Below the pieces are notes generated by a model. It was given only the letters and a program-made list of their open reading frames with translations. It was not told the DNA's origin and searched no databases. Source: Methanobacteriota archaeon (lineage in GTDB: Archaea > Thermoplasmatota > Poseidoniia > Poseidoniales > Thalassarchaeaceae). Taken from it: 64,000 nucleotides of DNA. Below are positions 41,147 to 51,027 of this stretch, one piece after another (position 1 is the first letter of the stretch; each line of letters begins with the position of its first letter). Position numbers and translations under genes: made by a program. The stretch spans positions 144,114 through 208,113 of the forward strand of contig WTHQ01000020.1 in the NCBI GenBank assembly GCA_011523055.1, read 5' to 3'.

Positions 41147-42529
41147 TCAAGCCTTCTTCTCTTCAGGGTGGTACTTTTCGATAAGTTCTTGATCCAGCCG
41201 AACTAGATACTTCGTGTCTATGTTGGTCATGAGTTCCCAACACAAGTTCAGAGTCTCATCGATGGTTCTGTCCTCATCCCGGTCCTGCCTGAGGAACCTG
41301 TCCTCGAAGATGTCCGCGAATTTCAGTAACTGTAGGTCCCTCTCATTCAGGGCGTCTTCTCCGACGATGGCGACCAATCCCCTGAGTTCCCTGCCTTGGG
41401 CATACGCAGCGTACATTTGATCGCTGACCTTCTTGTGGTCGTCCCTCGTTGTCTTCTCTCCGATACAGGAGCCCATCAGCCTCGACAGGGATGGAAGCAC
41501 GTTGATGGGAGGGTAAATTCCTGCTTGGTGCAGTTCCCTGGAAATCACTATTTGGCCCTCGGTTATGTAGCCTGACAAGTCTGGGATGGGATGGGTTATG
41601 TCGTCTCCCGGCATTGTCAGAATTGGGAACTGGGTGATGCTACCCTTCTTTCCTTTCACGATTCCAGCCCGCTCGTAGAGCATAGCCAGATCAGTGTACA
41701 TGTATCCTGGGTACCCACGTCGCCCGGGGACTTCCTCTCTAGCGGCCCCGATTTGCCTTAGAGAGTCGCAGTAGTTCGTCATGTCAGTGTAGATGACCAG
41801 AACGTGGTAGTCATGCTCGAAGGCCAGATACTCCGCGGCGGTCAAGGCCAGCCTAGGGGTGATCAGTCTCTCAACCGCTGGGTCATCAGCCAGATTAACG
41901 AACAATGCTGCATTTTCCAACGCACCGGTCCTCTCTAGGTCTGACCTGAAGAAGTTGTACTCCTCAGCTGTTATCCCCATGGCGCAGAAAACCACGATGA
42001 ACTCCTCATCGCTGTCCCTGAGCTTCGCCTGCCTGGCGATCTGGAGCGCGATGTCGTTGTGGGGAAGTCCTGAAGCGCTGAAGATAGGTAGCTTCTGTCC
42101 ACGGACCAGCGTCGTGCAGCAGTCAATTGCGCTTACTCCGGTCTGGATGAAGTCATGAGGGGATTGCCTCGAGTAGGGATTGATAGCAGCCCCAATGATG
42201 TCGGCATTCTCGTCCGCGATTATCTCCGGGCCCCCGTCCCTGGGGCGTCCGGCGCCGTCGAGGATACGTCCGATGAGTCCCTTGCTGACTGGGAGCTTGA
42301 AAACGTCCCCCAGGAACTTAACCCCGGCTTTCCTGTCTATTGCCTCAGTGCCCTCGAAAACCTGTACGACCACCATGTCGTCCGATGTGTCGAGAACCTG
42401 GCCGTTTTTCTCGGAGCCGTCGCTGAGTCTTATGCTTACTATCTCGCCGTATGCGACCGGCTCGGTTTTCTCTAAGAAGACCAATGGCCCCTTGATGTCA
42501 GTGATTGTCTTGTATTCCTTGCTTGTCAT
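41147..42529 (-). CDS. atpB: A-type ATP synthase subunit B (non-catalytic)
   Basis: A 460-residue regulatory subunit of the hexameric head, alternating with subunit A. It lacks a P-loop, as expected. Conserved stretches are [22 protein letters not shown] and [20 protein letters not shown] and [13 protein letters not shown] complete the series. It follows atpA by 14 nt. Confidence 0.96.
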   Translation of the reverse strand: MTSKEYKTITDIKGPLVFLEKTEPVAYGEIVSIRLSDGSEKNGQVLDTSDDMVVVQVFEGTEAIDRKAGVKFLGDVFKLPVSKGLIGRILDGAGRPRDGGPEIIADENADIIGAAINPYSRQSPHDFIQTGVSAIDCCTTLVRGQKLPIFSASGLPHNDIALQIARQAKLRDSDEEFIVVFCAMGITAEEYNFFRSDLERTGALENAALFVNLADDPAVERLITPRLALTAAEYLAFEHDYHVLVIYTDMTNYCDSLRQIGAAREEVPGRRGYPGYMYTDLAMLYERAGIVKGKKGSITQFPILTMPGDDITHPIPDLSGYITEGQIVISRELHQAGIYPPINVLPSLSRLMGSCIGEKTTRDDHKKVSDQMYAAYAQGRELRGLVAIVGEDALNERDLQLLKFADIFEDRFLRQDRDEDRTIDETLNLCWELMTNIDTKYLVRLDQELIEKYHPEEKKA

Positions 42530-42543
42530 TCATCATCCCTCCT

Positions 42544-44286
42544 TCAGTTGGCCTCCGCCGTTGCAGCGATCTCTGTAACCATGGCCTCGACGAGGCCTCC
42601 GATCTTCTCCAAGTAGCCCTCAGCAAATCTGGCTCTCATCAACTCAGTGCGAGACTGCACATTCACGACGTCCTGCAATCTCGCCCCAGCTGCCATTGCC
42701 TTCTTGGCCTCCTCTTGGAATGTGAGTATAGCTTGTGCCATGGCGTATTGCTGTTGGACTCCGCTGTATGCGTCTATTGGATCGAATCCGTTTTGCTGAA
42801 GGAAGTACTCTCTGATCATCCTTGCGACTTCAAGCGTGAGTTGCTGATCGATTGGGAGTGCGTCTGATCCGACCAGTTGTACGATCTCCTGAAGCTCAGC
42901 TTCGACCTTCAGCAGTGCGCTGATTTGTGTCCTGACCTCTGGGAAGTCGCTTGCAATGTTGTCCCTGAACCACTGGTTGAGACTCTGGGGGTAGAGCGAG
43001 TATGAGCTCAACCAGTTGATTGCTGGGAAGTGTCGTTGCCTGGCAAGACCAGCGTCCAATCCCCAGAAAACCTTCACAATCCTGAGTGTGCCTTGGCTCA
43101 CTGGCTCCGAGATGTCTCCACCGGGTGGGGAAACGGCGCCGATGACGGTGACAGAGCCATCCTCGCCGTTGAGCGTCTCTACCCTGCCCGCCCTTTCGTA
43201 GAATTCAGCTAGTCGGCTCGACAGGTATGCTGGATATCCCTCTTCGCCAGGCATTTCCTCGAGCCGGCTGGAGATCTCCCTCATCGCCTCGGCCCATCTG
43301 CTGGTCGAATCTGCCATCAGAGCAACGTCGTAGCCTTGGTCTCGGAAGTATTCAGCGATCGTGATCCCCGTATACACGGAGGCCTCCCTGGCTGCCACTG
43401 GCATGTTGGATGTGTTGGCTATCATGACAGTCCTGTTCATCAGGGGCTTGCCAGTGTTAGGGTCGATTAGGTGCGGGAACTCGTCAAGAACCTCGGTCAT
43501 CTCGTTGCCACGCTCTCCACAGCCGATGTATACAACCAGTTGGGCGTCGGAATACTTCGCCAGAGATTGTTGGGTGACTGTTTTTCCTGATCCGAACGGG
43601 CCGGGTATGCCGGCTGCTCCCCCTTTAGCGAGTGGGAAGAGGAAGTCAAGTATCCTCATTCCAGTGACAAGGGGGGTGTCAGGTGCGTACTTCTGAGAGA
43701 AGGGGCGAGGGTGTCGAACTGGCCACTCTTGCATCATCATGATGTTGGTGCCGTCCTCAAGCGTGCAGACAGTCTCGGTCACATTGAATTTTCCAGATTT
43801 GATCGACTTGATTTTGCCAGAGGCCTTTGGTGGCACCATTATCTTGTGTGTGATTGTGTCCGTCTCCTGGACCGTCCCAATTACCTGGCCGCCAGTAACG
43901 TCGTCCCCCTTCGATGCCGTTGCCACGAACTCCCACTTTTTCTCCAAGTCAAGGCCATCTGCATCCACACCCCTTGTGATGAAAACGCCCATGACCTCCT
44001 CGAGGGTTTGTAGTGGGCGCTGAATACCATCGTAAATCTGTGTCAAGAGGCCAGGGCCGAGTTGAACGGAAAGGGTCTGCCCTGTGCTCAACACGGGTTC
44101 TCCTGGCCTTATTCCTGAGGTGTCCTCGTAGACCTGGATGACTGATTGATCCCCGTGAATCTCGATCACTTCCCCCATCAATTTCTCGTGGCCTACCCTC
44201 ACAACCTCGTACATTCTGGCTTCTATGCCCGTCGCGGTAACTACAGGCCCTGATATTCGATAGATGACTCCTTCATTCTTGCTCAT
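42544..44286 (-). CDS. atpA: A-type ATP synthase subunit A (catalytic)
   Basis: A 580-residue catalytic subunit. The P-loop is [11 protein letters not shown] near residue 234. The bulge region unique to A/V-type A subunits is present around [20 protein letters not shown] and [12 protein letters not shown] are conserved. The P-loop is followed directly by normal sequence, so there is no intein, although this is a frequent intein site. ATG 44286 fits the family start M-S-K-N; an upstream extension to 44325 overlaps subunit F and is not used. Confidence 0.97.
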   Translation of the reverse strand: MSKNEGVIYRISGPVVTATGIEARMYEVVRVGHEKLMGEVIEIHGDQSVIQVYEDTSGIRPGEPVLSTGQTLSVQLGPGLLTQIYDGIQRPLQTLEEVMGVFITRGVDADGLDLEKKWEFVATASKGDDVTGGQVIGTVQETDTITHKIMVPPKASGKIKSIKSGKFNVTETVCTLEDGTNIMMMQEWPVRHPRPFSQKYAPDTPLVTGMRILDFLFPLAKGGAAGIPGPFGSGKTVTQQSLAKYSDAQLVVYIGCGERGNEMTEVLDEFPHLIDPNTGKPLMNRTVMIANTSNMPVAAREASVYTGITIAEYFRDQGYDVALMADSTSRWAEAMREISSRLEEMPGEEGYPAYLSSRLAEFYERAGRVETLNGEDGSVTVIGAVSPPGGDISEPVSQGTLRIVKVFWGLDAGLARQRHFPAINWLSSYSLYPQSLNQWFRDNIASDFPEVRTQISALLKVEAELQEIVQLVGSDALPIDQQLTLEVARMIREYFLQQNGFDPIDAYSGVQQQYAMAQAILTFQEEAKKAMAAGARLQDVVNVQSRTELMRARFAEGYLEKIGGLVEAMVTEIAATAEAN

Positions 44287-44305
44287 TTTTCCACTTCCGT
44301 TTTTT

Positions 44306-44605
44306 TTACTTCCACAAGTCAACACCTAGTGCTGATTTTATCGATTCTCTCAAGGTGTTATCCTCTTGAGTCCCGATGCCCAGAACAGTCGGCGTTATGC
44401 TTTCTGCGATCCTCTCCCGTAGTCGTTCCGAGAGTTGGGCGAGATCTGAGTTGTCGACTACGATTATGCCGACGGTTGAATCCTTCAGTAGGTCATTGAT
44501 GGTGGACTCCATTTCCTTGTCAGAGGTGGGATGGTGCAGACGGGTCACGCCCGCAAGCTGGAAGCCCAAAGTGAATTCATGGGAGCCTACGACTACGATT
44601 TCCAT
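44306..44605 (-). CDS. atpF: A-type ATP synthase subunit F
   Basis: A 99-residue subunit F of the central rotor shaft. [18 protein letters not shown] is the usual N-terminus. V-G-I-I-V-V-D follows in the Rossmann-like fold. It lies between subunits C and A, the standard position, with 4 nt to subunit C. Confidence 0.9.
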   Translation of the reverse strand: MEIVVVGSHEFTLGFQLAGVTRLHHPTSDKEMESTINDLLKDSTVGIIVVDNSDLAQLSERLRERIAESITPTVLGIGTQEDNTLRESIKSALGVDLWK

Positions 44606-44609
44606 TGAA

Positions 44610-45659
44610 TCACCTCATGTGCTCCTTGATGACCTCGTTTGAAAGGCCAGCAGCTTTCCCTCGTACGAGCAGGCGCAGGTTCTGCACCTCATGGGTCTTG
44701 CTCTCAATGTAGTGCACTACCGGCAAGACAGAAACCGGGCTCCTGTGTGACATGCTGTACAAAAGAGCGTCGCGTTTCTTCACCAGTAGTTGGATGACGG
44801 GGTCCAGGGTGCTTCCCTCTGAGGCCTCCACAGATTCCAGGAGGCCTTTTGCGTCAAATCCGTTTGACTTTTTCATAAGCACCTCGATAGCGCCGATCAT
44901 TGTTCCCTCTTTAGTCATCGAGGCAAGCGTGTCCTTGGACACCGAACGGCCACCTGGGATGATGATCTTGGCCATCGTTTCCTGGTCGATTCCCTGCCTA
45001 ATGGATCTAAGTATGTTCACGATGTTTCTGTGATCGATCTCGGTCATCAGGTATTTCTTCAGTGTGAAGTCGGACCCGGGGGCAGAGACTGAATCAAGGG
45101 CGTGTGAGTAATACGCCTTGTCAAGGGCGTCTTCCATCTCTTGGAGGGTGGATCCCTCAGGTAGCTTGGAGAGCGCCTTGCCCCAAGGGGTTGATCCCAT
45201 GTTGTGGATCGCCTCTGCAAGAGTCTTCGACCTGTTGGTGAGGTCCAACCACTTCCTGTTGTTGAGGTTCTCCTCCGGCAGGATCTCCGTCTTGAGCACG
45301 TCCTGATCAGCGCCACTGTGTATGGCTCTCAGAACCGTCTTTGCGTTTGCGAACTCGAACCGCTGGGCGTAAATCGCCACTTGGTCTCGAACAGCTCCCG
45401 TGCAGAAGTGGAGGACTTCTGCGAGATCCCTGTCGAGGTTGTGCGAAAGTGCGGCCTCTATCAGCTCAGCGCCGTCCAAGCGCGATGCGTATACGTCCAA
45501 ATCCGGCCTGTATCCGGAATCTGCTATGCTTGCAGAGAGGGCGTTGACGTCTTGCTGTAGCAATTGCTTCATCCTGACCTTGTCTATGAGTGAGGACTTC
45601 CTTGATTTGGCTCGCGCCGAGGATGCTGCGAAATTCGCTTTACCAACGGTCTGAGCCAT
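44610..45659 (-). CDS. atpC: A-type ATP synthase subunit C
   Basis: A 349-residue subunit C that links the rotor shaft to the membrane ring. It is mostly helical with the three-fold repeated V-ATPase d/AC39 pattern. L-L-Q-Q-D-V-N-A-L-S begins it, and Y-L-M-T-E-I-D-H-R-N-I-V-N-I-L-R is the conserved middle helix. E-S-K-T-H-E-V-Q-N-L-R-L-L-V-R-G-K-A is the family C-terminus. Confidence 0.92.
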   Translation of the reverse strand: MAQTVGKANFAASSARAKSRKSSLIDKVRMKQLLQQDVNALSASIADSGYRPDLDVYASRLDGAELIEAALSHNLDRDLAEVLHFCTGAVRDQVAIYAQRFEFANAKTVLRAIHSGADQDVLKTEILPEENLNNRKWLDLTNRSKTLAEAIHNMGSTPWGKALSKLPEGSTLQEMEDALDKAYYSHALDSVSAPGSDFTLKKYLMTEIDHRNIVNILRSIRQGIDQETMAKIIIPGGRSVSKDTLASMTKEGTMIGAIEVLMKKSNGFDAKGLLESVEASEGSTLDPVIQLLVKKRDALLYSMSHRSPVSVLPVVHYIESKTHEVQNLRLLVRGKAAGLSNEVIKEHMR

Positions 45660-45670
45660 GCTTTTCTACC

Positions 45671-46234
45671 TCAATCGAACAATATCTTGTTTACTTCGCC
45701 AAGTGAGTCCTTCCAGGCAGAGTCCAGTCGCGAGTCAAACCTGTAGTCTAGTAAGACTGATCCATCGGATGAGACGAGAGTGAAGCCTCCCAGGCCTGGT
45801 ACTGAGTCCCCCATCGTGAATCCGGGTTTCAGTCCCTCTATTTCCTTTCGGTCAGTCTCAACCGGGTGGAGGGTCATGTCTTTCTCGCCTTGTTTCTTGG
45901 CTTCTTGGACGAGTGACTTGATGAGTTTGCTCCTTCCCTTCATCTTGGGCTTGGAAACCTCCTCGGTTGCTGCGCTGTATGTCGCGTCCAGGACAGTTCG
46001 CCTTGCCATGAGAGCCGCATTCTGATTTTGTTGCCTGACGCTTGCAACGACTTCGACTGAAATCTGCTGCGCATCTTTTTCTGCCCTGGCCAAGGCGGCG
46101 TCCAAATGGCTCTTTGCCGCCTTTTCAGCCTCTTTGCGTATCTCCTTGGCTTGCTCTTGAGCAGCCTTGATGATCGTCTCAGCCTCTGCATTTGCTTCGG
46201 CCTTGATTTGGTTTGAGAGCGATTCTAGAGACAT
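45671..46234 (-). CDS. atpE: A-type ATP synthase subunit E
   Basis: A 187-residue peripheral-stalk subunit. The first 100 residues are a continuous charged and alanine-rich helix (A-E-A-N-A-E-A-E-T-I-I-K-A-A) that pairs with subunit H. The last 80 residues form the small globular domain that binds the head (G-G-F-T-L-V-S-S-D-G, D-Y-R-F-D-S-R-L). It lies in the usual place between K and C. Confidence 0.9.
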   Translation of the reverse strand: MSLESLSNQIKAEANAEAETIIKAAQEQAKEIRKEAEKAAKSHLDAALARAEKDAQQISVEVVASVRQQNQNAALMARRTVLDATYSAATEEVSKPKMKGRSKLIKSLVQEAKKQGEKDMTLHPVETDRKEIEGLKPGFTMGDSVPGLGGFTLVSSDGSVLLDYRFDSRLDSAWKDSLGEVNKILFD

Positions 46235-46279
46235 AGTACATCCTCGTTGGGTCTTTCATTTTCTTCCGAGTGGTTTCAC

Positions 46280-46579
46280 TCAGAGGAAGAACGCTAGTAG
46301 TCCGAAGAGTACGATCGTCTCGGGTAGAACGGTGAACAGAAGTGCTCGACCGAAGTTTCCGCCTTCGGCTACCATGCCAACAGCGGCAGCGCCGATTTGG
46401 CTCTGGCTGTATCCCGTTCCGATGCCACAAAGTCCCAACGCAATTCCTGCACCGATGTACTTGTATGCATCAACCGTGCTAGCGTTGTCCACTTCTTGCG
46501 CTGTGACGACCGATGCGATCATCGTGATCGCAGTCAGGGCCAACAGTCCGTTTGTTCCTCTCATCATGTTTTTCTTCAT
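46280..46579 (-). CDS. atpK: A-type ATP synthase proteolipid subunit K
   Basis: A 99-residue rotor-ring subunit. The first 30 residues look like a signal peptide or extra hydrophobic leader (L-L-A-L-T-A-I-T-M-I-A-S-V-V-T-A-Q). Two helices follow with the glycine-rich turn G-I-G-T-G-Y-S-Q-S-Q-I-G-A-A-A. The ion-binding glutamate is in L-P-E-T-I-V-L-F-G. One hairpin is present, not a duplicated subunit. The Q-S-Q and E-T residues are compatible with a sodium-type site, but this cannot be settled from sequence alone. An excellent ribosome site precedes it. Confidence 0.92.
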   Translation of the reverse strand: MKKNMMRGTNGLLALTAITMIASVVTAQEVDNASTVDAYKYIGAGIALGLCGIGTGYSQSQIGAAAVGMVAEGGNFGRALLFTVLPETIVLFGLLAFFL

Positions 46580-46586
46580 TTTTTTT

Positions 46587-46592
46587 CCTCCT
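46587..46592 (-). promoter_or_regulatory. Strong Shine-Dalgarno site of atpK
   Basis: On the minus strand AAGGAGG followed by an A-run lies 7 nt before the atpK ATG (46579). It is the clearest ribosome-binding site in the operon. That would fit the need for many K copies per complex. The poly-T seen on the plus strand here is its reverse complement, not a terminator. Confidence 0.65.
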
Positions 46593-46615
46593 TTTTTCCG
46601 TGCAATGCAGGAATG

Positions 46616-48745
46616 CTATGTTGTTTTGTCCACCTCGATGAATCTCTCTTCAAAGCCGAATGCGTCAAAGGGTTCGCCCTCTGCGACGTAGAATTGCTTC
46701 ATCCATTCAACGAAGTGAAGTCTCACGGCATGAATATTCGGGCTAACCAGGCCAAGAACCCATGCGAACATCTGCACCCCGAACCAACCAATCAAGGCGA
46801 TCGCGCCGATCAGGATGCCAGTGCCACCGTCCTGAAAACCTTCCATGGCAGCCGAGTACAGCATATCATTGCCAGCGTAGGCGATCTTGACGCCAACTAT
46901 TCCGACTGCGAACAGTCTGATGTATGACAATGTTGAGGATAGGAGTCCTATCGCCTCAATTGGGGCTAGGATAATGGAGATTGCGAGTGGTAGTCCCTCG
47001 TGCATGAGGTGGACGACCAACAAAACGAGCCCAATTGAAACCAAAACGAGCCCGGGCAAGTGGATCGAGTCCTCCTTGTAGAAATCGTAGCAGAACATGA
47101 ATCCCCCGACCATTATTATCATCCAGGAGAACTTACCGTACAAGGCCCCCTGCCATCCATGTCCGACTCTGAACTCGTCGATCGCCCCGAGGACGAACCC
47201 GACCATAAGGTGGAAGACGCCGATGTAGATTGCAATGACGATCAGATTCATCAGATCCGAGGATACCCTGTGGAAAGGATAGGCCAGTGTGAGGTCGTAC
47301 GGCAGTTCAAGCACGTAGTGTATCTTGCCCCCATCGGGATAAAGCGCGGTCATCCAGGAGGCCCATGCGGGAACTCCCTCAGCCAGCTTGTAGCATGCCC
47401 CGTTGGCCCACTCATAGTTGCAGGCAGCCTCCGTGGCGTATTTGGGGTAAGCGTGAGGGAGGAATTCGAATCCGGCAAACTCACCGTAGAGATATCCGAA
47501 GAAGACCGTGGCTGTGCCGATGTAGATCAACAACATACCGAAGTACCTGATGAGTTGGTCGGCGTTGTCATCTGGGAATGACCGGCGGACGAAGATGCCG
47601 AGGGAAATTGTGAGTAGTCCGTAGGCCATGTCACCCAACATCAGGCCGAAGAAGAGAGGGTAGGAGAACAGCATGAAAACTGTCGGGTCCATCTTTCCGT
47701 AGTCCGACCTACCGATGGCATCGGTAAGTAGCTCCATGGGCGCAGAGGCCCCGTGGTCTCCGAATGCGACGGGGGGCTTTGGCTCAGATGTGTGGCCTTC
47801 ATGATGGTGGTGATTGGATATGGTCGGTTTTACGGGCTCATATTCGATATGCTGGCAATACGGCCCCAGCGCGTCTATCACCTCCTCTGATCTGTCGTCA
47901 GTGACCCAACCATCAATCACGAATGTGTGATCTGTGACGGCGATCTTCACTGGGGCCTCGGATTCTGAGAAGTCCATCTCTAGGAGCTCGAGGCCAACGC
48001 ACAGCTCTGCGCCATGTTCTCCGGTCCATTGCTCGATCTTAGATTCGATAGAGGCCAGTTCACCACTCAGTTCCCTTTTGCTCTCACTGACGTGCTCGAT
48101 CAACTCTGAGATTGCCCCTTCTCCTTCTGGTATTTCCAGTGGTTGGAACCCAGCTGATTCAAGGACGGAGGAAATCATTGCTTGGTGTTGGGGGGTGCAG
48201 AAGACCGCCACGAGATCTTGGTTGTTAGCCACAAGGACCCCCTCAGGCAGCTTAATCTCAGTGATGAGGGAGGGCTTCAGGCACACTCCAACAAAACTAG
48301 CGATAGATGAGTATCCTCCTAGAAGGTCGAGGTCTATCCCGAGTGGTTCAAGGAGTGCAAGGATCTCCATCTCGCTGGAGGAGTTATTGATTTCGTCCCT
48401 GATCTCATCCATGCGTGAGAACATCTGTACGAGACTCTCAACTGTGTTCGTGAAATCATCGTTGATGATGTTTCTCGCTTCGTCCAGTGTAACAGTTTCC
48501 TTGGGGCCCTTTGCCTCCGTCTGGGCCATTATCGACCTGTACGTGGAAAGCTGGTTCCCGAGGACGTCGTTGTTTTCTGAGGGCGTCCCGAGGTTGAACC
48601 CATCTTGGTCGTCCTGGTAGTCGTTCATGTGGATAGCCTTGAGTCTCGAAATGACCTTGACAGCGTCATCTATCAGGGATCTGGAGCCCGCGGCGATGAT
48701 TCTGCCAACTCTCTTGTTGGTGTACTCCCCGACCATGCTTCCCAC
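46616..48745 (-). CDS. atpI: A-type ATP synthase subunit I (a)
   Basis: A 709-residue stator membrane subunit. The cytoplasmic N-terminal half (about 1-350) contains coiled coils and alpha/beta parts. The C-terminal half has about eight helices. M-L-G-D-M-A-Y-G-L-L is the first conserved helix. S-Y-I-R-L-F-A-V-G-I-V-G-V in helix 7 carries the arginine needed for ion translocation. L-H-F-V-E-W-M-K-Q-F-Y near the end is the typical second motif. It lies between subunits H and K as usual. Confidence 0.94.
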   Translation of the reverse strand: MGSMVGEYTNKRVGRIIAAGSRSLIDDAVKVISRLKAIHMNDYQDDQDGFNLGTPSENNDVLGNQLSTYRSIMAQTEAKGPKETVTLDEARNIINDDFTNTVESLVQMFSRMDEIRDEINNSSSEMEILALLEPLGIDLDLLGGYSSIASFVGVCLKPSLITEIKLPEGVLVANNQDLVAVFCTPQHQAMISSVLESAGFQPLEIPEGEGAISELIEHVSESKRELSGELASIESKIEQWTGEHGAELCVGLELLEMDFSESEAPVKIAVTDHTFVIDGWVTDDRSEEVIDALGPYCQHIEYEPVKPTISNHHHHEGHTSEPKPPVAFGDHGASAPMELLTDAIGRSDYGKMDPTVFMLFSYPLFFGLMLGDMAYGLLTISLGIFVRRSFPDDNADQLIRYFGMLLIYIGTATVFFGYLYGEFAGFEFLPHAYPKYATEAACNYEWANGACYKLAEGVPAWASWMTALYPDGGKIHYVLELPYDLTLAYPFHRVSSDLMNLIVIAIYIGVFHLMVGFVLGAIDEFRVGHGWQGALYGKFSWMIIMVGGFMFCYDFYKEDSIHLPGLVLVSIGLVLLVVHLMHEGLPLAISIILAPIEAIGLLSSTLSYIRLFAVGIVGVKIAYAGNDMLYSAAMEGFQDGGTGILIGAIALIGWFGVQMFAWVLGLVSPNIHAVRLHFVEWMKQFYVAEGEPFDAFGFEERFIEVDKTT

Positions 48746-48759
48746 CTGTCTGAAATGAC

Positions 48760-49074
48760 CTACTCGGTGAACGACCCTATCACAGCGTCGACGGCCTTCT
48801 TCTGATTCTTCTCGCCACCGGCCTTCAGTTTGTCTATGTCCTTGTCCCCGGCCTTTCGGGTTTTTTCTGCAGCCTTTTCGGCTTCTTTTCTGGCGTTGGA
48901 AATTAGTTTCTGGGCCTCTGCTTCAGCATTGGCCCTCCCCTTGGCGACTATCTCGGATGCGTCACTTCGAGCAGCGGAAACGATGGCGGAGGCCTCTTTG
49001 TTTGCCGATTCGAGTATGCCACTGGCTTCGGATTCTGCCTGTCTAATTGCTTTGAGGACATCGTTCTTGCTCAT
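48760..49074 (-). CDS. atpH: A-type ATP synthase subunit H
   Basis: A 104-residue peripheral-stalk helix, almost entirely charged and alanine-rich (Q-A-E-S-E-A-S-G-I-L, A-E-A-E-A-Q-K-L-I). It forms a coiled coil with subunit E. ATG 49074 is used; the same frame runs on to 49683 but that part is antisense to the methyltransferase gene. It is the first gene of the operon H-I-K-E-C-F-A-B-D. Confidence 0.88.
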   Translation of the reverse strand: MSKNDVLKAIRQAESEASGILESANKEASAIVSAARSDASEIVAKGRANAEAEAQKLISNARKEAEKAAEKTRKAGDKDIDKLKAGGEKNQKKAVDAVIGSFTE

Positions 49075-49110
49075 GACGACCGCCTGTTCGTTTGGGGGCA
49101 CCGACAGGGG

Positions 49111-49118
49111 GTATATCA
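49111..49118 (-). promoter_or_regulatory. Putative TATA box of the A-ATPase operon
   Basis: GATATAC on the minus strand lies about 37-44 nt before the atpH ATG, in the 130-nt gap to the divergent methyltransferase. It is the best archaeal TATA candidate in that gap and would place the start of transcription within a short leader. Confidence 0.45.
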
Positions 49119-49204
49119 TGTTGACCAATATTGAGTGAAATTTGGCAATCTCCCCCAAGCCCTCACAATGTGCCAAATACCCCCCACGGACAGGGTCGGC
49201 CAAC

Positions 49205-49927
49205 ATGGACACTGATGGGATGGGGGACGTCGATTGGAACGAGCTCCAGAGGAACTTGGAGGCAACCATCCCCGTATATGACAAGATCAATCGATTCGCC
49301 ACCTTTGGCCAGGTTGACAGATGGAGGAGGATGGTTGCAGAACGCCTTCCTGAGGATGGTGAAATCCTCGAGATTGGTTGTGGCCCTGGCTCATTCGCAG
49401 AGATTCTCGTGGGGCGTTCCCTGACATGCCTGGATCCGATACCAGCGATGCTAGAGGCTGCCGAGCCTAGGGTCAACAGGAAGAGGATGGAACGGGGCGA
49501 CGAGAACGCGAATTTCGTGGGGGGTACTGCCGAGGATATGCCCTTCAGCGATGACTCATTCGATGCTGCTTGCACGCTATTTTCCTTCCGTGACTGGTAC
49601 GACAAGAAGGCTGGCCTCACCGAGGCGTTGAGGGTGTTGAAGCCGGGCGGGAAACTGGTTATTGTGGATCCAGCAAAGATCAACTCTGTTCATGGCTTCC
49701 TCGGGCACGGCTACATGAAGTACTGGGTTGGAAGCTATGCCAGGTGGATTTGTGGTGTTGAAGACCACCCCTGGAAATGGCTCACCAAGACCTACGTACA
49801 CTTCGGGACTACCAAGGATTATGTTAGGATGCTCGAGGACGTTGGATTTAGAGAAGTCTCAGCGAAGGTGATTTTCCCCGGGATGGCCACGATATGGGAG
49901 GGCGTTGCGCCCTCAAATCCTCAGTGA
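49205..49927 (+). CDS. Class I SAM-dependent methyltransferase (UbiE/MenG-like)
   Basis: A protein of 240 residues from ATG 49205. The SAM site is I-L-E-I-G-C-G-P-G-S near residue 56. D-P-I-P-A-M-L is motif II. F-S-D-D-S-F-D-A-A and L-R-V-L-K-P-G-G-K-L-V-I-V-D are the usual motifs of the UbiE/COQ5 class. The N-terminal Y-D-K-I-N-R-F-A-T-F-G is also like that class, which methylates quinone precursors. Menaquinone use is plausible but the substrate is not proven. It overlaps the convergent geranylgeranyl reductase by 15 nt. Confidence 0.8.
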   Translation: MDTDGMGDVDWNELQRNLEATIPVYDKINRFATFGQVDRWRRMVAERLPEDGEILEIGCGPGSFAEILVGRSLTCLDPIPAMLEAAEPRVNRKRMERGDENANFVGGTAEDMPFSDDSFDAACTLFSFRDWYDKKAGLTEALRVLKPGGKLVIVDPAKINSVHGFLGHGYMKYWVGSYARWICGVEDHPWKWLTKTYVHFGTTKDYVRMLEDVGFREVSAKVIFPGMATIWEGVAPSNPQ

Positions 49928-51016
49928 GAGGAGGGATCTGCACGTCACTGCACGCCAGATGAATGGTTTCGTGATAGGATTGAACAGCAGGTCGACGACC
50001 CAATCGGGCAGTCTGAAGAGTATAGACCCGAGTCTGAAGGCCCTCTTTGATCTGGACATCACAGTGCCCATCTGGCGCTTCCACTCTCTCTCGTACTCCC
50101 TGAGAGGTTTGCCGTCCAGGATGTGGTCGGCGATGGCGTTAGCAGCGATTCTCCCTCCGATCATAGCAATCGTGATTCCCGCTCCGTTAGATGGCAGGAC
50201 CATGCCTGCGGCGTCACCCACAACCACATGGTTGCCCTTTGAGAAGGTGGATATAGTGCCAGACATCGGGAGGGCCCCGGCACCACGGTAAATCGTGTCT
50301 CCACTGTATGAATCGATGAACTTCTCTGCGTACGAGTTCAGACTGACTCCCCGAGAGAATCTGGTTTGAATGCCAAGTCCAATGTTGGAGCATCCATCCT
50401 TCGGAAAGACCCATGCATACCCCCCCGGTGCGACCGAGCCAAAGTGGAGCTCGAGTGCATTAGTGTGGTTCCCCTCCTTGATTGCGAATTTAACAGGGAT
50501 GTTCATCGACTTCTCTGTCCAATGAGATCGCCTAATTACATCGAGATGCCCTCCGGCCCCCACAATTATGCCAGCAGTCAAGACCCTGCCGTCAGACAGA
50601 GTTACGCTGTCTTCGGATACGCTCTTGACCCTCGTGCCCACGAGGTACTCGGCCCCCGCACTAGCGGCCCTCTCGACAAGTGCCTCATCATGGGCCACCC
50701 TGTCAAGTACGAGCCCATCAAAGTCGTACCTAAGCCTCTTCCCCGAGGGGGTGACGAGATGCATCTCGGGCACGTTCCTGCAAATCGCACTTTCTGGGGT
50801 CTGGAATAGGTCATCTACATCTGGGACACCGGGGCATAGTCTTCGCATCTCTTGGTTGCTCGGAACGAGCTCGCCACATTGGAGAGGGGTGCCAATTGGA
50901 TCGCGGCCGTCGATCACGAGGACCTCGATGCCCCTCTTTGCGAGATAGAGCGCGGTTGTGGAGCCCGCTGGGCCGCCACCGACAACGATTACCTGGTATT
51001 TGTTCTCCGGGGACAT
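49913..51016 (-). CDS. Geranylgeranyl reductase family protein (archaeal lipid saturation)
   Basis: A 367-residue FAD enzyme. The dinucleotide site is V-V-G-G-G-P-A-G-S at about 11-19. C-G-E-L-V-P near 50 is the substrate region. G-G-Y-A-W-V-F-P-K and G-D-A-A-G-M-V-L-P-S-N-G-A-G-I are the strongest GGR motifs. It saturates geranylgeranyl chains of ether lipids, or possibly of quinone side chains. GAGGTGG lies a few bases before ATG 51016, which supports that start; TTG 51031 would overlap the stop of the GGPPS gene. It follows the GGPP synthase gene directly. Confidence 0.88.
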   Translation of the reverse strand: MSPENKYQVIVVGGGPAGSTTALYLAKRGIEVLVIDGRDPIGTPLQCGELVPSNQEMRRLCPGVPDVDDLFQTPESAICRNVPEMHLVTPSGKRLRYDFDGLVLDRVAHDEALVERAASAGAEYLVGTRVKSVSEDSVTLSDGRVLTAGIIVGAGGHLDVIRRSHWTEKSMNIPVKFAIKEGNHTNALELHFGSVAPGGYAWVFPKDGCSNIGLGIQTRFSRGVSLNSYAEKFIDSYSGDTIYRGAGALPMSGTISTFSKGNHVVVGDAAGMVLPSNGAGITIAMIGGRIAANAIADHILDGKPLREYEREWKRQMGTVMSRSKRAFRLGSILFRLPDWVVDLLFNPITKPFIWRAVTCRSLLSLRI

Positions 51017-51027
51017 ACAGGGCCACC

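Noticed and set aside
43550-43620. Intein insertion at the atpA, rfcS or gyrase P-loop sites
   Set aside because: All these P-loops continue directly into normal family sequence, and protein lengths are standard.
46580-46600. Poly-T run on the plus strand read as a terminator
   Set aside because: It is the reverse complement of the A-rich Shine-Dalgarno leader of atpK and lies inside the operon.
49075-49683. N-terminal extension of subunit H over 200 codons
   Set aside because: The extension is antisense to the methyltransferase gene; ATG 49074 gives the normal family length.
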